Below, piece by piece: positions 8,982-16,966 of a stretch of 36,310 nucleotides of DNA. Each line of letters starts with the position of its first letter. The first letter of the stretch is position 1. The notes under the pieces are model-generated. The model was given only the letters and a program-made list of their open reading frames with translations, had not been told where the DNA came from and ran no database searches. Source of the DNA: Elusimicrobiota bacterium (GTDB taxonomy: Bacteria > Elusimicrobiota > Elusimicrobia > O2-12-FULL-59-9); assembly GCA_016206405.1 (NCBI GenBank), contig JACQRQ010000268.1:1-36310 (forward strand). The letters are read 5' to 3'. The position numbers and the translations under genes are program-made.

Positions 8982-9626
8982 ATGCCTGAAACCGCTGAAA
9001 AAAATATTCCATCGAGTTGGGTCTACCGCTACCAAAACGGGCTCTACGTGAATTTGACCAATCGCTGTCCGACCGCCTGCGCCTTCTGCATCAAGAGCGC
9101 GTGGAAGATGAGGTATCGAGGATACGACTTGCGGCTGCGCAAAGAGCCGGCGGCGCAGGAGGTGCTGCGGGAGGTGGCCGGAGCGGCCGCTTTCGGCGAG
9201 CTCATCTTCTGCGGCTACGGAGAACCCACCTACCGGCTTCAAGAAATGCTGGAAATCGCCCGCCATCTCAAGGCGGAATGGAAAAGGCGGCCCGACGCGC
9301 CTCGCATCCGGCTCAATACCGTCGGCCTGGGCAGCCTCATTCATGGGCGCGACATCGTCGCCGATTTGACCGGCAGCATTGATTCCGTCTCCGTCAGCCT
9401 CAACACGGCCGACCCAAAACAGTGGCTGAGCCTGATGCGGCCGGCGGCGCCGTACCGCAAGGAAGGCTTTGAAAGCGTGCTGCGCTTCATCCGCCTATGC
9501 GCGCGGCTTTTGCCCGAAACCTGCGTGACCGCCGTGGACCTGCCGGAAGTGGACATCGCCAAGTGCAGGTCCACAGCGCGCGCTTTAGGCGCCAAGTTCC
9601 GCCTGAGACCATTATTGGACCCGTGA
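8982..9626 (+). CDS. Small radical SAM protein, TatD-associated type
   Basis: A 214-aa radical SAM protein with C29-C33-C36 in NRCPTACAFCIK, a GEP-like glycine motif (CGYGEPTY) and VSVSLN strand residues. The N-terminal YVNLTNRC with this short length resembles the family annotated as TatD-family-associated radical SAM (remembered as TIGR04038), whose reaction is unknown. I start it at ATG 8982, 2 nt after the moaA stop, with GGGGG 7 nt upstream, rather than at the track's GTG 8961 inside moaA. Its coupling to moaA may mean only shared transcription. It has no auxiliary-cluster Cys set, so it is not a second MoaA. Confidence 0.8.
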   Translation: MPETAEKNIPSSWVYRYQNGLYVNLTNRCPTACAFCIKSAWKMRYRGYDLRLRKEPAAQEVLREVAGAAAFGELIFCGYGEPTYRLQEMLEIARHLKAEWKRRPDAPRIRLNTVGLGSLIHGRDIVADLTGSIDSVSVSLNTADPKQWLSLMRPAAPYRKEGFESVLRFIRLCARLLPETCVTAVDLPEVDIAKCRSTARALGAKFRLRPLLDP

Positions 9627-9650
9627 CGTTTTTTTGCGCGGCTGGGGCTG

Positions 9651-9678
9651 TTGACTACGCCTGCGGGTTTGCTAGAAT
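9651..9678 (+). promoter_or_regulatory. Sigma70-type promoter for the Sel1-repeat gene
   Basis: TTGACT at 9651-9656 and TAGAAT at 9673-9678 are separated by 16 bp. Transcription would begin near 9685, leaving a leader of about 38 nt before the ATG at 9723. No obvious Shine-Dalgarno sequence is seen in that leader. Confidence 0.65.
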
Positions 9679-9722
9679 AAGCTACGGCCGCTTGGCTCGG
9701 GTTTTGGCGCCCGCATAATAAA

Positions 9723-10679
9723 ATGTTCCGCTGGATTTACCAAAAATCCATTCTTTTGGTTTTGCTGCTGATCGTGCTGCCATCGGCTATCGTCAATTCT
9801 TTGCCGGAATACACGCGCATCGGCCTTCACTACAGGGCACTGATGAGATTCAAGGCCCTCCCCAAGGCAAAAAAAGGGGACGTGCTGTCTCAGCGGCTTT
9901 TGGGGCAAAGATACGCCAGGGGCTTGTTCACGCAAAAAAATCCGGCCGAGGCGGTGAAGTGGTACCGCCAAGCGGCCGACCAAGCAGACATCACATCCCA
10001 ATTTGAGCTCGGCAAGCTTTACGCCTCGGGCGAGGGGCTGCCCGTGGATTATCCCGAGGCGCTCAAATGGCTCTATAAGGCCGCCGAGAAAGGCCATGTG
10101 GAGGCGCAAAGCAACATCGGCACATTTTACGAAAACGGCATGGGCGTCCGGCAAGACTACCTCGCGGCAGCGAAATGGTACTACCGCGCCGCCACGCAGG
10201 GCTACGCCGACGCGCAGTTCAACCTAGGCAATTTGTACCTGCAAGGCTTGGGCGTTAAGAAGAATCCCGCAAAAGCGGAGGAATGGTACCGCAAGGCGGC
10301 CAACCAGAGCCACAGCGAAGCTCAATTCAACCTGGGCTACCTATATTACTCCGGAGAAGCCGGCGGGCGGGATTACGAGCGAGCGGCCAAATGGTTCCGC
10401 GACGCCGCCGACCAGGGCAATGTCCTGGCCCAATATTATCTGGGGCTGCAGTACAGCCGCGGGGTAGGCGCGCCCAAAGATCCAGCCAAAGCGGCGGATT
10501 GGTTCCAAAAAGCGGCCGAGCAAGGACATGAGGACGCCCAACTGCAGCTCGGCGTCATCTATTATCACAATCAGAAATTGGATGAAGCCAACGAATGGCT
10601 GACTCTGGCCGCTGAACAGGGAAACGCCGAAGCAAAAACCTACCTGGATAAAATCCAGCCTGTTCTTAACAATAAATGA
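9723..10679 (+). CDS. Membrane-anchored Sel1-like repeat protein
   Basis: A 318-aa protein with an uncleaved-looking N-terminal hydrophobic segment (about residues 8-25) followed by seven tandem Sel1-like (TPR-related) repeats of about 36 residues. Repeats carry the pattern AQ.NLG.LY..G.GV..D...A..WY.KAA..G. Such solenoids bind proteins or peptidoglycan-related partners; no catalytic motif is present. The anchor suggests that the repeats face the periplasm. It has its own promoter and is monocistronic, converging on the minus-strand gene at 10835 across a CACTCTAC repeat array. A specific partner cannot be named. Confidence 0.88.
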   Translation: MFRWIYQKSILLVLLLIVLPSAIVNSLPEYTRIGLHYRALMRFKALPKAKKGDVLSQRLLGQRYARGLFTQKNPAEAVKWYRQAADQADITSQFELGKLYASGEGLPVDYPEALKWLYKAAEKGHVEAQSNIGTFYENGMGVRQDYLAAAKWYYRAATQGYADAQFNLGNLYLQGLGVKKNPAKAEEWYRKAANQSHSEAQFNLGYLYYSGEAGGRDYERAAKWFRDAADQGNVLAQYYLGLQYSRGVGAPKDPAKAADWFQKAAEQGHEDAQLQLGVIYYHNQKLDEANEWLTLAAEQGNAEAKTYLDKIQPVLNNK

Positions 10680-10719
10680 TTCTTCGTCGCACCCTGAGCG
10701 CTTTCCCGCTCGACGACTC

Positions 10720-10778
10720 GATCACTTGCCCCTCTGCCACTCTACCACTATACCACTCTATCACTGTACCACTACCAT
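10720..10778 (+). repeat. CACTCTAC octamer array A
   Basis: Imperfect tandem 8-bp units (CACTCTAC, with variants such as CACTATAC and CACTCTAT) between two convergent genes. A degenerate head with CTCGATCACTTG precedes the regular units. Same family and polarity as arrays at 11641 and 18408. Confidence 0.85.
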
Positions 10779-10834
10779 AACGGCTCATACCGCCGGCTTA
10801 GCAGCGTTCCATCAAGGGGGTAGAAGTCGGATTC

Positions 10835-11572
10835 TTACGGCTGTGGGTGTTGGGCGGGACGCGAATAGGTGACGATGTCATCATCTACCAGGCGGATGCC
10901 AAAATCCCGCCCTTTATCGTTTTCAGCAAACCACCAAATCTGCTTTTTGAGTTCTTCCTTCGTATAGGTCCATACCCGGAAGTCCCAGCCTTCAGGCCAG
11001 AAAACGGACAGAGTTTCCGTAAACCGGTCCTGCGAGTAGTAAATCCTGTAATCCCGGCTTCCGAAATGAAGCGGCGTCGCCTTGGACTGAAGATTCCAGT
11101 AAAGGTCTTGGAGCTGCAGTTGGACGGCGGGAGCGGGCTGTTTAAACGGCGTGAAGGTGATGAGGGCGTTGGGCTCGATCCGCTCCTTGCGAATATCGAA
11201 AAATTCGCCCGCGCCGAAATTCCAGGAGTAAACGCCCGTCTCCAAACGCTGAAACTCCCAGGAATATTCGGTCGAGCTTCCATAGTTGCGCGAGTAGCCC
11301 AGGCGGCGGTTGCCCTGGTCGTCAAAGAGGATGTAAAAGAGATATTCCTCGCGGCCGAGGCGCAGCCATCTGCCCGCGCCGCGCTGCCGCTGCTCAATTT
11401 GAGTCAAACCCAGGCGGCCCTCTTCTTGTTCGGCCGAGAGGGCAACCGTCACGGGGACGGGTTGGGACGCGTACGAGTCGAACCAGTTGCCTTCCTGCCG
11501 GAGCTTCTCCAAGCCGCCGGCCCATGTTCCGGAGGGGATGAGCCACAGCGCCCCGATCAATATTTTGAGCAT
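10835..11572 (-). CDS. Secreted protein of unknown function
   Basis: I do not recognise this 245-aa protein. It starts with a clear Sec signal peptide (MLKILIGALWLIPSGTWA, cleavage after TWA) and the mature part is rich in Trp, Tyr and Phe, suggesting a beta-rich periplasmic or surface protein. No Cys pairs, repeats or catalytic motif stand out. I prefer this strand over a similar-length plus-strand ORF (10847-11599) because it has the signal peptide and a well-placed promoter, and its composition looks like a real soluble protein. The promoter's -10 ends 6 nt before the ATG, so the mRNA may be leaderless. It is separated from the thiolase gene upstream by repeat array B. Confidence 0.7.
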   Translation of the reverse strand: MLKILIGALWLIPSGTWAGGLEKLRQEGNWFDSYASQPVPVTVALSAEQEEGRLGLTQIEQRQRGAGRWLRLGREEYLFYILFDDQGNRRLGYSRNYGSSTEYSWEFQRLETGVYSWNFGAGEFFDIRKERIEPNALITFTPFKQPAPAVQLQLQDLYWNLQSKATPLHFGSRDYRIYYSQDRFTETLSVFWPEGWDFRVWTYTKEELKKQIWWFAENDKGRDFGIRLVDDDIVTYSRPAQHPQP

Positions 11573-11578
11573 GAATTT

Positions 11579-11607
11579 ATGTTAACTTTTACGGTTTAAA
11601 GTGTCAA
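11579..11607 (-). promoter_or_regulatory. Promoter of the secreted-protein gene (leaderless start)
   Basis: On the minus strand, TTGACA (11602-11607) is followed after 17 bp by TAACAT (11579-11584). Only 6 nt separate the -10 box from the ATG ending at 11572. Transcription would begin at or next to the start codon. Confidence 0.65.
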
Positions 11608-11640
11608 ATAAAAAAACCGCTTCCGAACTGAGTGTATTTT

Positions 11641-11691
11641 CACTCTACCACTTTACCACTCTACCACTTTATCACTTCTTCACCGCCCCAC
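11641..11691 (+). repeat. CACTCTAC octamer array B
   Basis: About six consecutive 8-bp units (CACTCTAC, CACTTTAC, CACTCTAC, CACTTTAT, then degenerate). The thiolase stop codon (TAG on the minus strand, 11691-11693) lies at the array edge, so the array directly abuts the gene's 3' end. Confidence 0.88.
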
Positions 11692-12845
11692 TATGATGTT
11701 CTTTCAACCGCCACCGCCACCGCCTCGCCTCCGCCCAAGCAGATGGCCGCCACGCCGCGGCGAAGATTTTCCTGTTTTAAGGCATGCAGCAGCGTCACTA
11801 AGATACGGGCTCCGCTGGCTCCGATGGGGTGGCCCAAAGCGACGGCCCCGCCGCGGACGTTGACCTTGTTGGCGGGAATGCCGGCCAGCTTCATGACCGC
11901 CAAAGCCACGACGCTGAAGGCCTCGTTGATCTCAAAGAGGTCCACTTCCGCAACCTTCCAGCCCAGCTTTGAAAGCAGTTTTTCGATGGCGCCGGCGGGC
12001 GCGGTGGTAAACCACTCCGGCTCCTGACTGTGCGTGGCCCAGCCGCGGACGGCGGCCATCGGTTCAAGACCGAGCGCTTGAGCCCGGGAAGCGGAAGCCA
12101 GCACCAGCGCCGCGGCTCCATCGTCGATCTTGGATGAATTAGCCGCCGTCACGCTGCCGCCGGGCTTGAAAGCGGGCTTAAGTTTGGAGATTTTTTCAAA
12201 TTTGACCCGCTGGGGCTCCTCGTCCTCCAAGAGGCCGTCCACGACCGCGATCTCCTCGGCGAAAAGTCCCTTGCGCTGCGACTCCTGAGCTCTCTGGTAG
12301 CTCAGTATCGCGAAAGCGTCCTGCTCCTCCCGCGAGATCGCGTGCTTTTCCGCGCAAAGCTCTCCGCAGATGCCCATCGACATGTCCTTATACGGGTCCC
12401 ACAACCCATCTTTAATCACTGAGTCGATCAATTGGCTGTGTCCCAGGCGGTAACCGGAGCGCGCCTTTTCCAAAAGGTAGGGCGCCTTGCTCATGGATTC
12501 CATGCCGCCCGCCACGACGATGGAGGAGTCGCCCAGCCGGATGGACTGAGCCCCCAACATCACCGCCTTCAGGCCCGAGCCGCAGACTTTGTTGACCGTC
12601 GTCGCGCCCGTTTGAACGGGAATGCCGGCGCCGATGGACGCTTGGCGCGCGGGGGCTTGGCCGATGCCGGCGGAAAGAACGTTCCCAAAAATCACCTCAT
12701 CCACATTTTTGGGCGCGAGGCGGGCCGCTTCCAGAGCCCCGACAATGGCTTTGGCGCCGAGTTGAGGCGCCGTGTAGCTGGCCAGCGCCCCGTTGAGAGT
12801 CCCGATGGGCGTCCGGCGACCGCTTAAAATGACGGTTTGTTCCAT
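11691..12845 (-). CDS. Acetyl-CoA acetyltransferase (thiolase)
   Basis: A 384-aa class II thiolase, which condenses or cleaves acyl-CoA units (acetoacetyl-CoA to 2 acetyl-CoA and the reverse). The nucleophile is Cys88 in NKVCGSG. The other catalytic motifs are NEAFS, VALGHPIGASGAR (His) and CLGGGEA (second Cys). Length matches biosynthetic/acetoacetyl-CoA thiolases. A strong GGGGAGGT lies 5 nt before the ATG at 12845. It stands alone, without HMG-CoA or beta-oxidation partners nearby, so its direction in metabolism is open. Its stop codon coincides with the edge of repeat array B. Confidence 0.95.
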   Translation of the reverse strand: MEQTVILSGRRTPIGTLNGALASYTAPQLGAKAIVGALEAARLAPKNVDEVIFGNVLSAGIGQAPARQASIGAGIPVQTGATTVNKVCGSGLKAVMLGAQSIRLGDSSIVVAGGMESMSKAPYLLEKARSGYRLGHSQLIDSVIKDGLWDPYKDMSMGICGELCAEKHAISREEQDAFAILSYQRAQESQRKGLFAEEIAVVDGLLEDEEPQRVKFEKISKLKPAFKPGGSVTAANSSKIDDGAAALVLASASRAQALGLEPMAAVRGWATHSQEPEWFTTAPAGAIEKLLSKLGWKVAEVDLFEINEAFSVVALAVMKLAGIPANKVNVRGGAVALGHPIGASGARILVTLLHALKQENLRRGVAAICLGGGEAVAVAVERTS

Positions 12846-12901
12846 AATAACCTCCCCTTGTCACACCCTGCGCTTCTCAACGACAATGGCAAAGTGGTGT
12901 G

Positions 12902-12917
12902 CCACTCTATCACTTCA
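12902..12917 (+). repeat. Short CACTCTAT repeat C
   Basis: Two octamer units (CCACTCTAT, CACTTCA) between the DUF3307 and thiolase genes. The first unit's CCACT pairs with AGTGG at 12893-12897 across a 4-nt loop, giving a small hairpin. Confidence 0.6.
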
Positions 12918-12932
12918 GTTTGTTAAGGAAAA

Positions 12933-13649
12933 CTAGGTAAAATACACGGCCCGGCCCACAAAGCCGCACAGGACCGACGCAACGGCGCCGACGGCCATAT
13001 TGAACCAGGTGATGTCTTGAATGCGCCGGAGCTTCAAGTAAACCAAATACGCCGTCCACGCCAGCGCCATGGGAAACCATAGGCGGCCCGGCAAAAAAAA
13101 GCAAAGGCAGAGGACGAGCCTCTCCGCCATCCCCAGATACTTGGCGTCAAAATCCGGAAATACGCCGTTGAAGAAATCCTTCTCTAAAAAATAAATCATC
13201 ACCGTCGTAAAATGCGTCACCAGGACGAAGAGGATTCCCAAAATCACCCAGCGCTCCGGTATCGGCCGCTGCATCCCTCCGCCCGTGAGCATCTCCAAAG
13301 GGAAAACCATGAAGATGACGGCATAATGAATGAATTGGTCCCAAACGAAATAAAGCGTGTTGTCGGAGGTGTGGAACTTGAAAATCGTGAACACCCGCCA
13401 TTGGTCCTCAATGAAATGAGTGATAAAAATGATCAAAACGCAGGCCCAGCCTTGAAGCCGGAAATATTGATTATCGACCCAGTAATCGCCCAGGTAGCGG
13501 TAGGTCAATAGGAGGTTCACAACCGGGTGCATGCCGCTGTGAAACAGCATGCCCATGACGTTGCTGCGCTTCCAATGGTTGACGAAATTGGATTGCAGCG
13601 TGAAGTCGGCGATCAAATGCCCCAGGACCAGACGCCAAAATATCAGCAT
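12933..13649 (-). CDS. DUF3307-family integral membrane protein
   Basis: A 238-aa membrane protein with about six hydrophobic segments. It carries the family's His/Asp motifs: GHLIADFTLQ near the N-terminus, then HFIEDQWR and WDQFIHYAVI. The motif positions within helices suggest a metal- or substrate-binding site in the membrane, but the function of DUF3307 is not known to me. It starts 16 nt after the cyclase gene, so the two are probably co-transcribed from the promoter at 15874-15902. No clear Shine-Dalgarno is seen before the ATG, so translation may depend on coupling. Confidence 0.8.
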   Translation of the reverse strand: MLIFWRLVLGHLIADFTLQSNFVNHWKRSNVMGMLFHSGMHPVVNLLLTYRYLGDYWVDNQYFRLQGWACVLIIFITHFIEDQWRVFTIFKFHTSDNTLYFVWDQFIHYAVIFMVFPLEMLTGGGMQRPIPERWVILGILFVLVTHFTTVMIYFLEKDFFNGVFPDFDAKYLGMAERLVLCLCFFLPGRLWFPMALAWTAYLVYLKLRRIQDITWFNMAVGAVASVLCGFVGRAVYFT

Positions 13650-13665
13650 ACAACAGCCGGACGGC

Positions 13666-15861
13666 CTACTTGGCCGTTAAAGCAAAGACGGGCTCCCATT
13701 CCGCGGGAGGCGGGATGAGCACGTAATCATTGCAGGCTTTTAAGTAAATCGCCGACGGCTTATCGGCCGGATTGAGTTTGGCGACCTGTTGGAAACAGCG
13801 CTGCGCCTCGGCAAAATTCTTGTTTTGATAGTGCCCGAGCCCCTCGACGTAAATCGGCAGGGTTTTGGCATGCGCCGCCGGCAGCTGCCCTTTCTTGCCC
13901 AAGAGCTCATACACGCGGATGGGCACCTGTTTTCCAACGACCCGCACACGGCCCAGCTCGCGGCACTCCACGGAGCCTTCCGCTCCGGAAACGGTCGCCT
14001 CGCTGGCCATAATCCGCGTGCCGAAAAATTTATTGGCCCCCTCCAGCCGGGAACCCAGGTTGACCTCATCGCCTATGACGGTGTAAGAGAAGCGCATCGT
14101 CGAGCCCATGTTGCCGACCACCATCGCGCCTGAGTTGATGCCGATGCGGACATCGGGAGTGACCTTGGCGCCGTTTTGTATGGCCTCGGCGTTGAGCTTT
14201 TCAAGCACTTCCAGGCATTCGACCGCCGCCTGGCAGATGAGGGCGCGGTGGCGCGGCTGGTCCACCGGCGCGTTCCAAAACGCCATGATGCAGTCCCCGA
14301 TATACTTATCCACCACGCCGTCGTAGCTGATGATGGTGTCGGTCAGCGCCGACATATACTTGTTGAGGAAGCGGGTGAGCTCTTCCGGATCCATCTTTTC
14401 CGAAATGGTGGTGAAGTGCGCGATGTCCAAAAAGAAAACCGACATGTCGCGCCGGTCGCCGCCGAGCTTGAGTTTGCTGGGGTCGCTGACGACCGCGTCG
14501 ACCACCTTCGGCGATAGATATTGGCTGAACGTGCTCTTGATCCAGCGTTTTTCCTGCTGCTCCGTCAAAACGCGGTGCACGGACAGCACCATGAACGACC
14601 CGGCCAAGGAGACCGCCGGGGCGATAAAATCCAGATGCCAAAGCATTTTATAAAGCGCGAAATTACTCAGCGCCCAGAGAGCCAAAACGCCGCAAACCAC
14701 CGCGGCCCCATGCATGGCGGAAAGCTTGCGCAGGGACACCGGAACCCAGATGAACAATAGGGTGAAAAACAACGCGACCAAAGGCGTCATCTGCCGGATG
14801 TAATCGTCGTTTAAAATATTGTCGATGGAGTTGCCATGGATTTCGACCCCGGCGAAGGTGGACGTAAACGGCGACGGATAATGGTCGTAAAGGCCGATGC
14901 TCGTAGACGCGATGAGCGCCAGGCTTCCCCGCAGCAGGCGCCGCTCCTCATTGGAAAGACGGTCCTGAAGAAGGTCCATAATGGAGATATAGCGGTACAC
15001 CGACTGGATATAGCTTTCGGGCTCCTGGTCCGATTTCGGCCAGCCGGGATGGTAGACCAGCTGCTGGGGCGCGCGGGAGTTGATGATGGTATACCAGCGC
15101 GTGCGCCGGTACTTGTCGGTAAAGTATTTGAGCGGTTTTCCGGTGAAGCTGGCGGCGGCCGCCACGTCCAGGGAGGGGTAGGGCACCGTATACTCCTCGT
15201 CGTAGTAATGGCTGTCGTCAAAAATCATCGCGCGGCGGATATGGCCGTCCGGATCGATGACGTTGTTGACGTTGGGATAGGCGAGATACTGGCTGGTTTC
15301 GATCAACTGCGGGATCGGCGGCCGGACCATGCCGACGCGCCCATCCTTGGTAATTTGAGTCTCGACGGTGGCCAAATGCACGACGTTGCCGGCCCGGGCC
15401 GTGGCTTGCCCCAGAAGATCGTCCCCTTCCGGATGCAGGATGTTGGGATCGGGGAAAAGCACGTCGAAAACGATCGTTTTCACCCCCAGCTCCTTTAAGC
15501 GCTCGACCGCCTGGGCGTAAAGATTTCTTGGAAACGGCCAAGCGCCCAAATGCTTGATGGAGTCGTCGTCGATGGCGATCACGATGATCCGCTTGTCTCC
15601 CAGCTTGCCCCCCGTCATTCTCTCATCCATCAGGAACAGGGCGTCCTGCCAGCGGTTGTCGCTGCCCCTCCAGGCGCCCTGGAGGGTCAAAGCCAGCATC
15701 AAGACGCTGAAACAAGACGCGAAAAAAACGGCGAAATTGGTCTTGGCTTGTTCCTTGACGAGATCGGCCAACGGCTTGAACCGCCCGGCGAAGTCGAGCA
15801 GTTTTTCAATGACGGGTTCCAGCTTCCAGAGGAAGCGTTCCAATAGGCTGGGAGCTTTCAT
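13666..15861 (-). CDS. CHASE2-domain class III adenylate cyclase with C-terminal TPR-like tail
   Basis: A 731-aa receptor cyclase that would make cAMP (possibly cGMP) in response to an extracytoplasmic signal. A first membrane helix at about residues 42-62 precedes a large CHASE2 sensor domain (about 65-340, with DDDSI..LG.WP and VFDVLF). A cluster of membrane helices follows (about 355-430), then the catalytic domain (about 450-640). Visible catalytic features are FFLDIAHFT and DKYIGDCIMAFW (metal-binding Asp), and YTVIGDEVNLGSRLEG (purine-selecting Thr, transition-state Asn and Arg). About 90 C-terminal residues contain one or two TPR-like helices. It has its own strong promoter with a leader of about 5 nt and is followed by DUF3307. 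No cAMP receptor gene lies in the window. Confidence 0.93.
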   Translation of the reverse strand: MKAPSLLERFLWKLEPVIEKLLDFAGRFKPLADLVKEQAKTNFAVFFASCFSVLMLALTLQGAWRGSDNRWQDALFLMDERMTGGKLGDKRIIVIAIDDDSIKHLGAWPFPRNLYAQAVERLKELGVKTIVFDVLFPDPNILHPEGDDLLGQATARAGNVVHLATVETQITKDGRVGMVRPPIPQLIETSQYLAYPNVNNVIDPDGHIRRAMIFDDSHYYDEEYTVPYPSLDVAAAASFTGKPLKYFTDKYRRTRWYTIINSRAPQQLVYHPGWPKSDQEPESYIQSVYRYISIMDLLQDRLSNEERRLLRGSLALIASTSIGLYDHYPSPFTSTFAGVEIHGNSIDNILNDDYIRQMTPLVALFFTLLFIWVPVSLRKLSAMHGAAVVCGVLALWALSNFALYKMLWHLDFIAPAVSLAGSFMVLSVHRVLTEQQEKRWIKSTFSQYLSPKVVDAVVSDPSKLKLGGDRRDMSVFFLDIAHFTTISEKMDPEELTRFLNKYMSALTDTIISYDGVVDKYIGDCIMAFWNAPVDQPRHRALICQAAVECLEVLEKLNAEAIQNGAKVTPDVRIGINSGAMVVGNMGSTMRFSYTVIGDEVNLGSRLEGANKFFGTRIMASEATVSGAEGSVECRELGRVRVVGKQVPIRVYELLGKKGQLPAAHAKTLPIYVEGLGHYQNKNFAEAQRCFQQVAKLNPADKPSAIYLKACNDYVLIPPPAEWEPVFALTAK

Positions 15862-15873
15862 AACCAGACCACC

Positions 15874-15902
15874 ATTCTATCCCCGCATGAGGAGATTGTC
15901 AA
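15874..15902 (-). promoter_or_regulatory. Promoter of the cyclase-DUF3307 operon
   Basis: On the minus strand a perfect -35 TTGACA (15897-15902) is followed after 17 bp by TAGAAT (15874-15879). The ATG at 15861 is 12 nt past the -10, implying a 5' leader of only a few nucleotides. Confidence 0.75.
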
Positions 15903-15922
15903 TCCTTACCTGAAAACAATTT

Positions 15923-15931
15923 TGTTATACT
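15923..15931 (+). promoter_or_regulatory. Extended -10 promoter of the radical SAM operon
   Basis: TGTTATACT (extended TGn plus TATACT, -10 at 15926-15931) lies 9 nt before the ATG at 15941. No good -35 is present, which an extended -10 can tolerate. It is divergent from the cyclase promoter about 25 bp away, so a regulator bound here could affect both. Near-leaderless start. Confidence 0.5.
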
Positions 15932-15940
15932 ATCTTCCGC

Positions 15941-16966
15941 ATGCGCGCGACGGCGCTGGAAATTCCTCTCGTCTCACCTCCCGGCAATTTGCCGGGCCGG
16001 ACTTCCAGCGGCCTGGAAGGAGCGATACTTCGCGCTCTGGCGTACGCGGACGTCTTCGACTACCCGCTGTCTTTGGAAGAAATCCACCGCTACCTGGACG
16101 GATCGCAAGCCTCCAAAGAAGAAACGCTCTCCATTTTGTCGAGCCATCGGATGCGCCGGGAGGTCGGCCGGCTGCGGGGCTTGTATGCGCTGGCGGGGCG
16201 CGAAAATCTGGCCGGGACGCGCCTTCGCCGCGCCCAATTTTGCGCCCGGCTGTGGCCGCGGGCGCTGCGATACGGCCGCTGCATCGGCCGGCTTCCCTTC
16301 GTGCGGCTGGTCGCCGTCACGGGCGGCCTGGCGATGAACAACGTGGACCCCGATGGAGACGTCGACATCGATTATTTCATCGTCACGGCGCCGCGGCGGT
16401 TGTGGCTCTGCCGCTTGGCGGTTCTGGCTCTGACCAAGGCCGCCTCCCGGTTCGGCTTCCGGCTTTGCGCCAATTACTTTCTTTCCGAACAGGCGATGCG
16501 GGTGCCTGAAAGAAATCTTTACACCGCACGGGAAATCTGCCAGATGGTTCCCGTGGCGGGCATGGAAACTTATAGAGAACTTCGCCGGCTCAATGATTGG
16601 ACCTCCGATTTCCTGCCAAACGCGGGCCAAGAACCCGATACCGGCTTTCTTAATAAGCGTTGGGCTCCCGCTCCGGCCGTCCGGGAACCTCTCCAACGTC
16701 TGGCTGAAGCAACGTTAAGAAGGAGGGCTTTCGACCCCCTCGAAGGCTGGGCCATGAACCGCCTCTCTAGAAAACTGGTCAAGCTAAGCATCTTGGCCGA
16801 AGCCGAAGCGCGGGCCACCTTCACTCCCGATTGGCAAAAATCGGTGCGACTGGGCAAATATCCCGCAATCATGGAAGCTTTCCAGCGGCGGCTTGACCGC
16901 CTCGGGCTTGCGGAACGTGGGCCGGAGCGCGGCCGTCAAAAAATCCTGCTTCCCGCTTTCCAATGA
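15941..16966 (+). CDS. Nucleotidyltransferase-fold protein heading the radical SAM operon
   Basis: A 341-aa protein. Residues about 20-95 look like a winged-helix-type segment (LRALAYADVFDYPLSLEEIHRYL). Then comes a minimal nucleotidyltransferase motif, VTGGLAMNN followed by DGDVDIDYFIV, matching the G-[GS]-x(n)-D-x-D core that holds two metal-binding Asp residues. The remaining helical part is unassigned. Such proteins are often annotated as predicted nucleotidyltransferases; the transferred group and acceptor are unknown. Its stop overlaps the next start (ATGA), so it is translationally coupled to the radical SAM gene. It could regulate, or activate a substrate for, the downstream pathway. 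Confidence 0.65.
   Translation: MRATALEIPLVSPPGNLPGRTSSGLEGAILRALAYADVFDYPLSLEEIHRYLDGSQASKEETLSILSSHRMRREVGRLRGLYALAGRENLAGTRLRRAQFCARLWPRALRYGRCIGRLPFVRLVAVTGGLAMNNVDPDGDVDIDYFIVTAPRRLWLCRLAVLALTKAASRFGFRLCANYFLSEQAMRVPERNLYTAREICQMVPVAGMETYRELRRLNDWTSDFLPNAGQEPDTGFLNKRWAPAPAVREPLQRLAEATLRRRAFDPLEGWAMNRLSRKLVKLSILAEAEARATFTPDWQKSVRLGKYPAIMEAFQRRLDRLGLAERGPERGRQKILLPAFQ

Noticed and set aside
10847-11599. 250-aa plus-strand ORF opposite the secreted protein
   Set aside because: The minus-strand reading has a signal peptide and a correctly placed promoter; the plus ORF has neither a ribosome-binding site nor a known motif.
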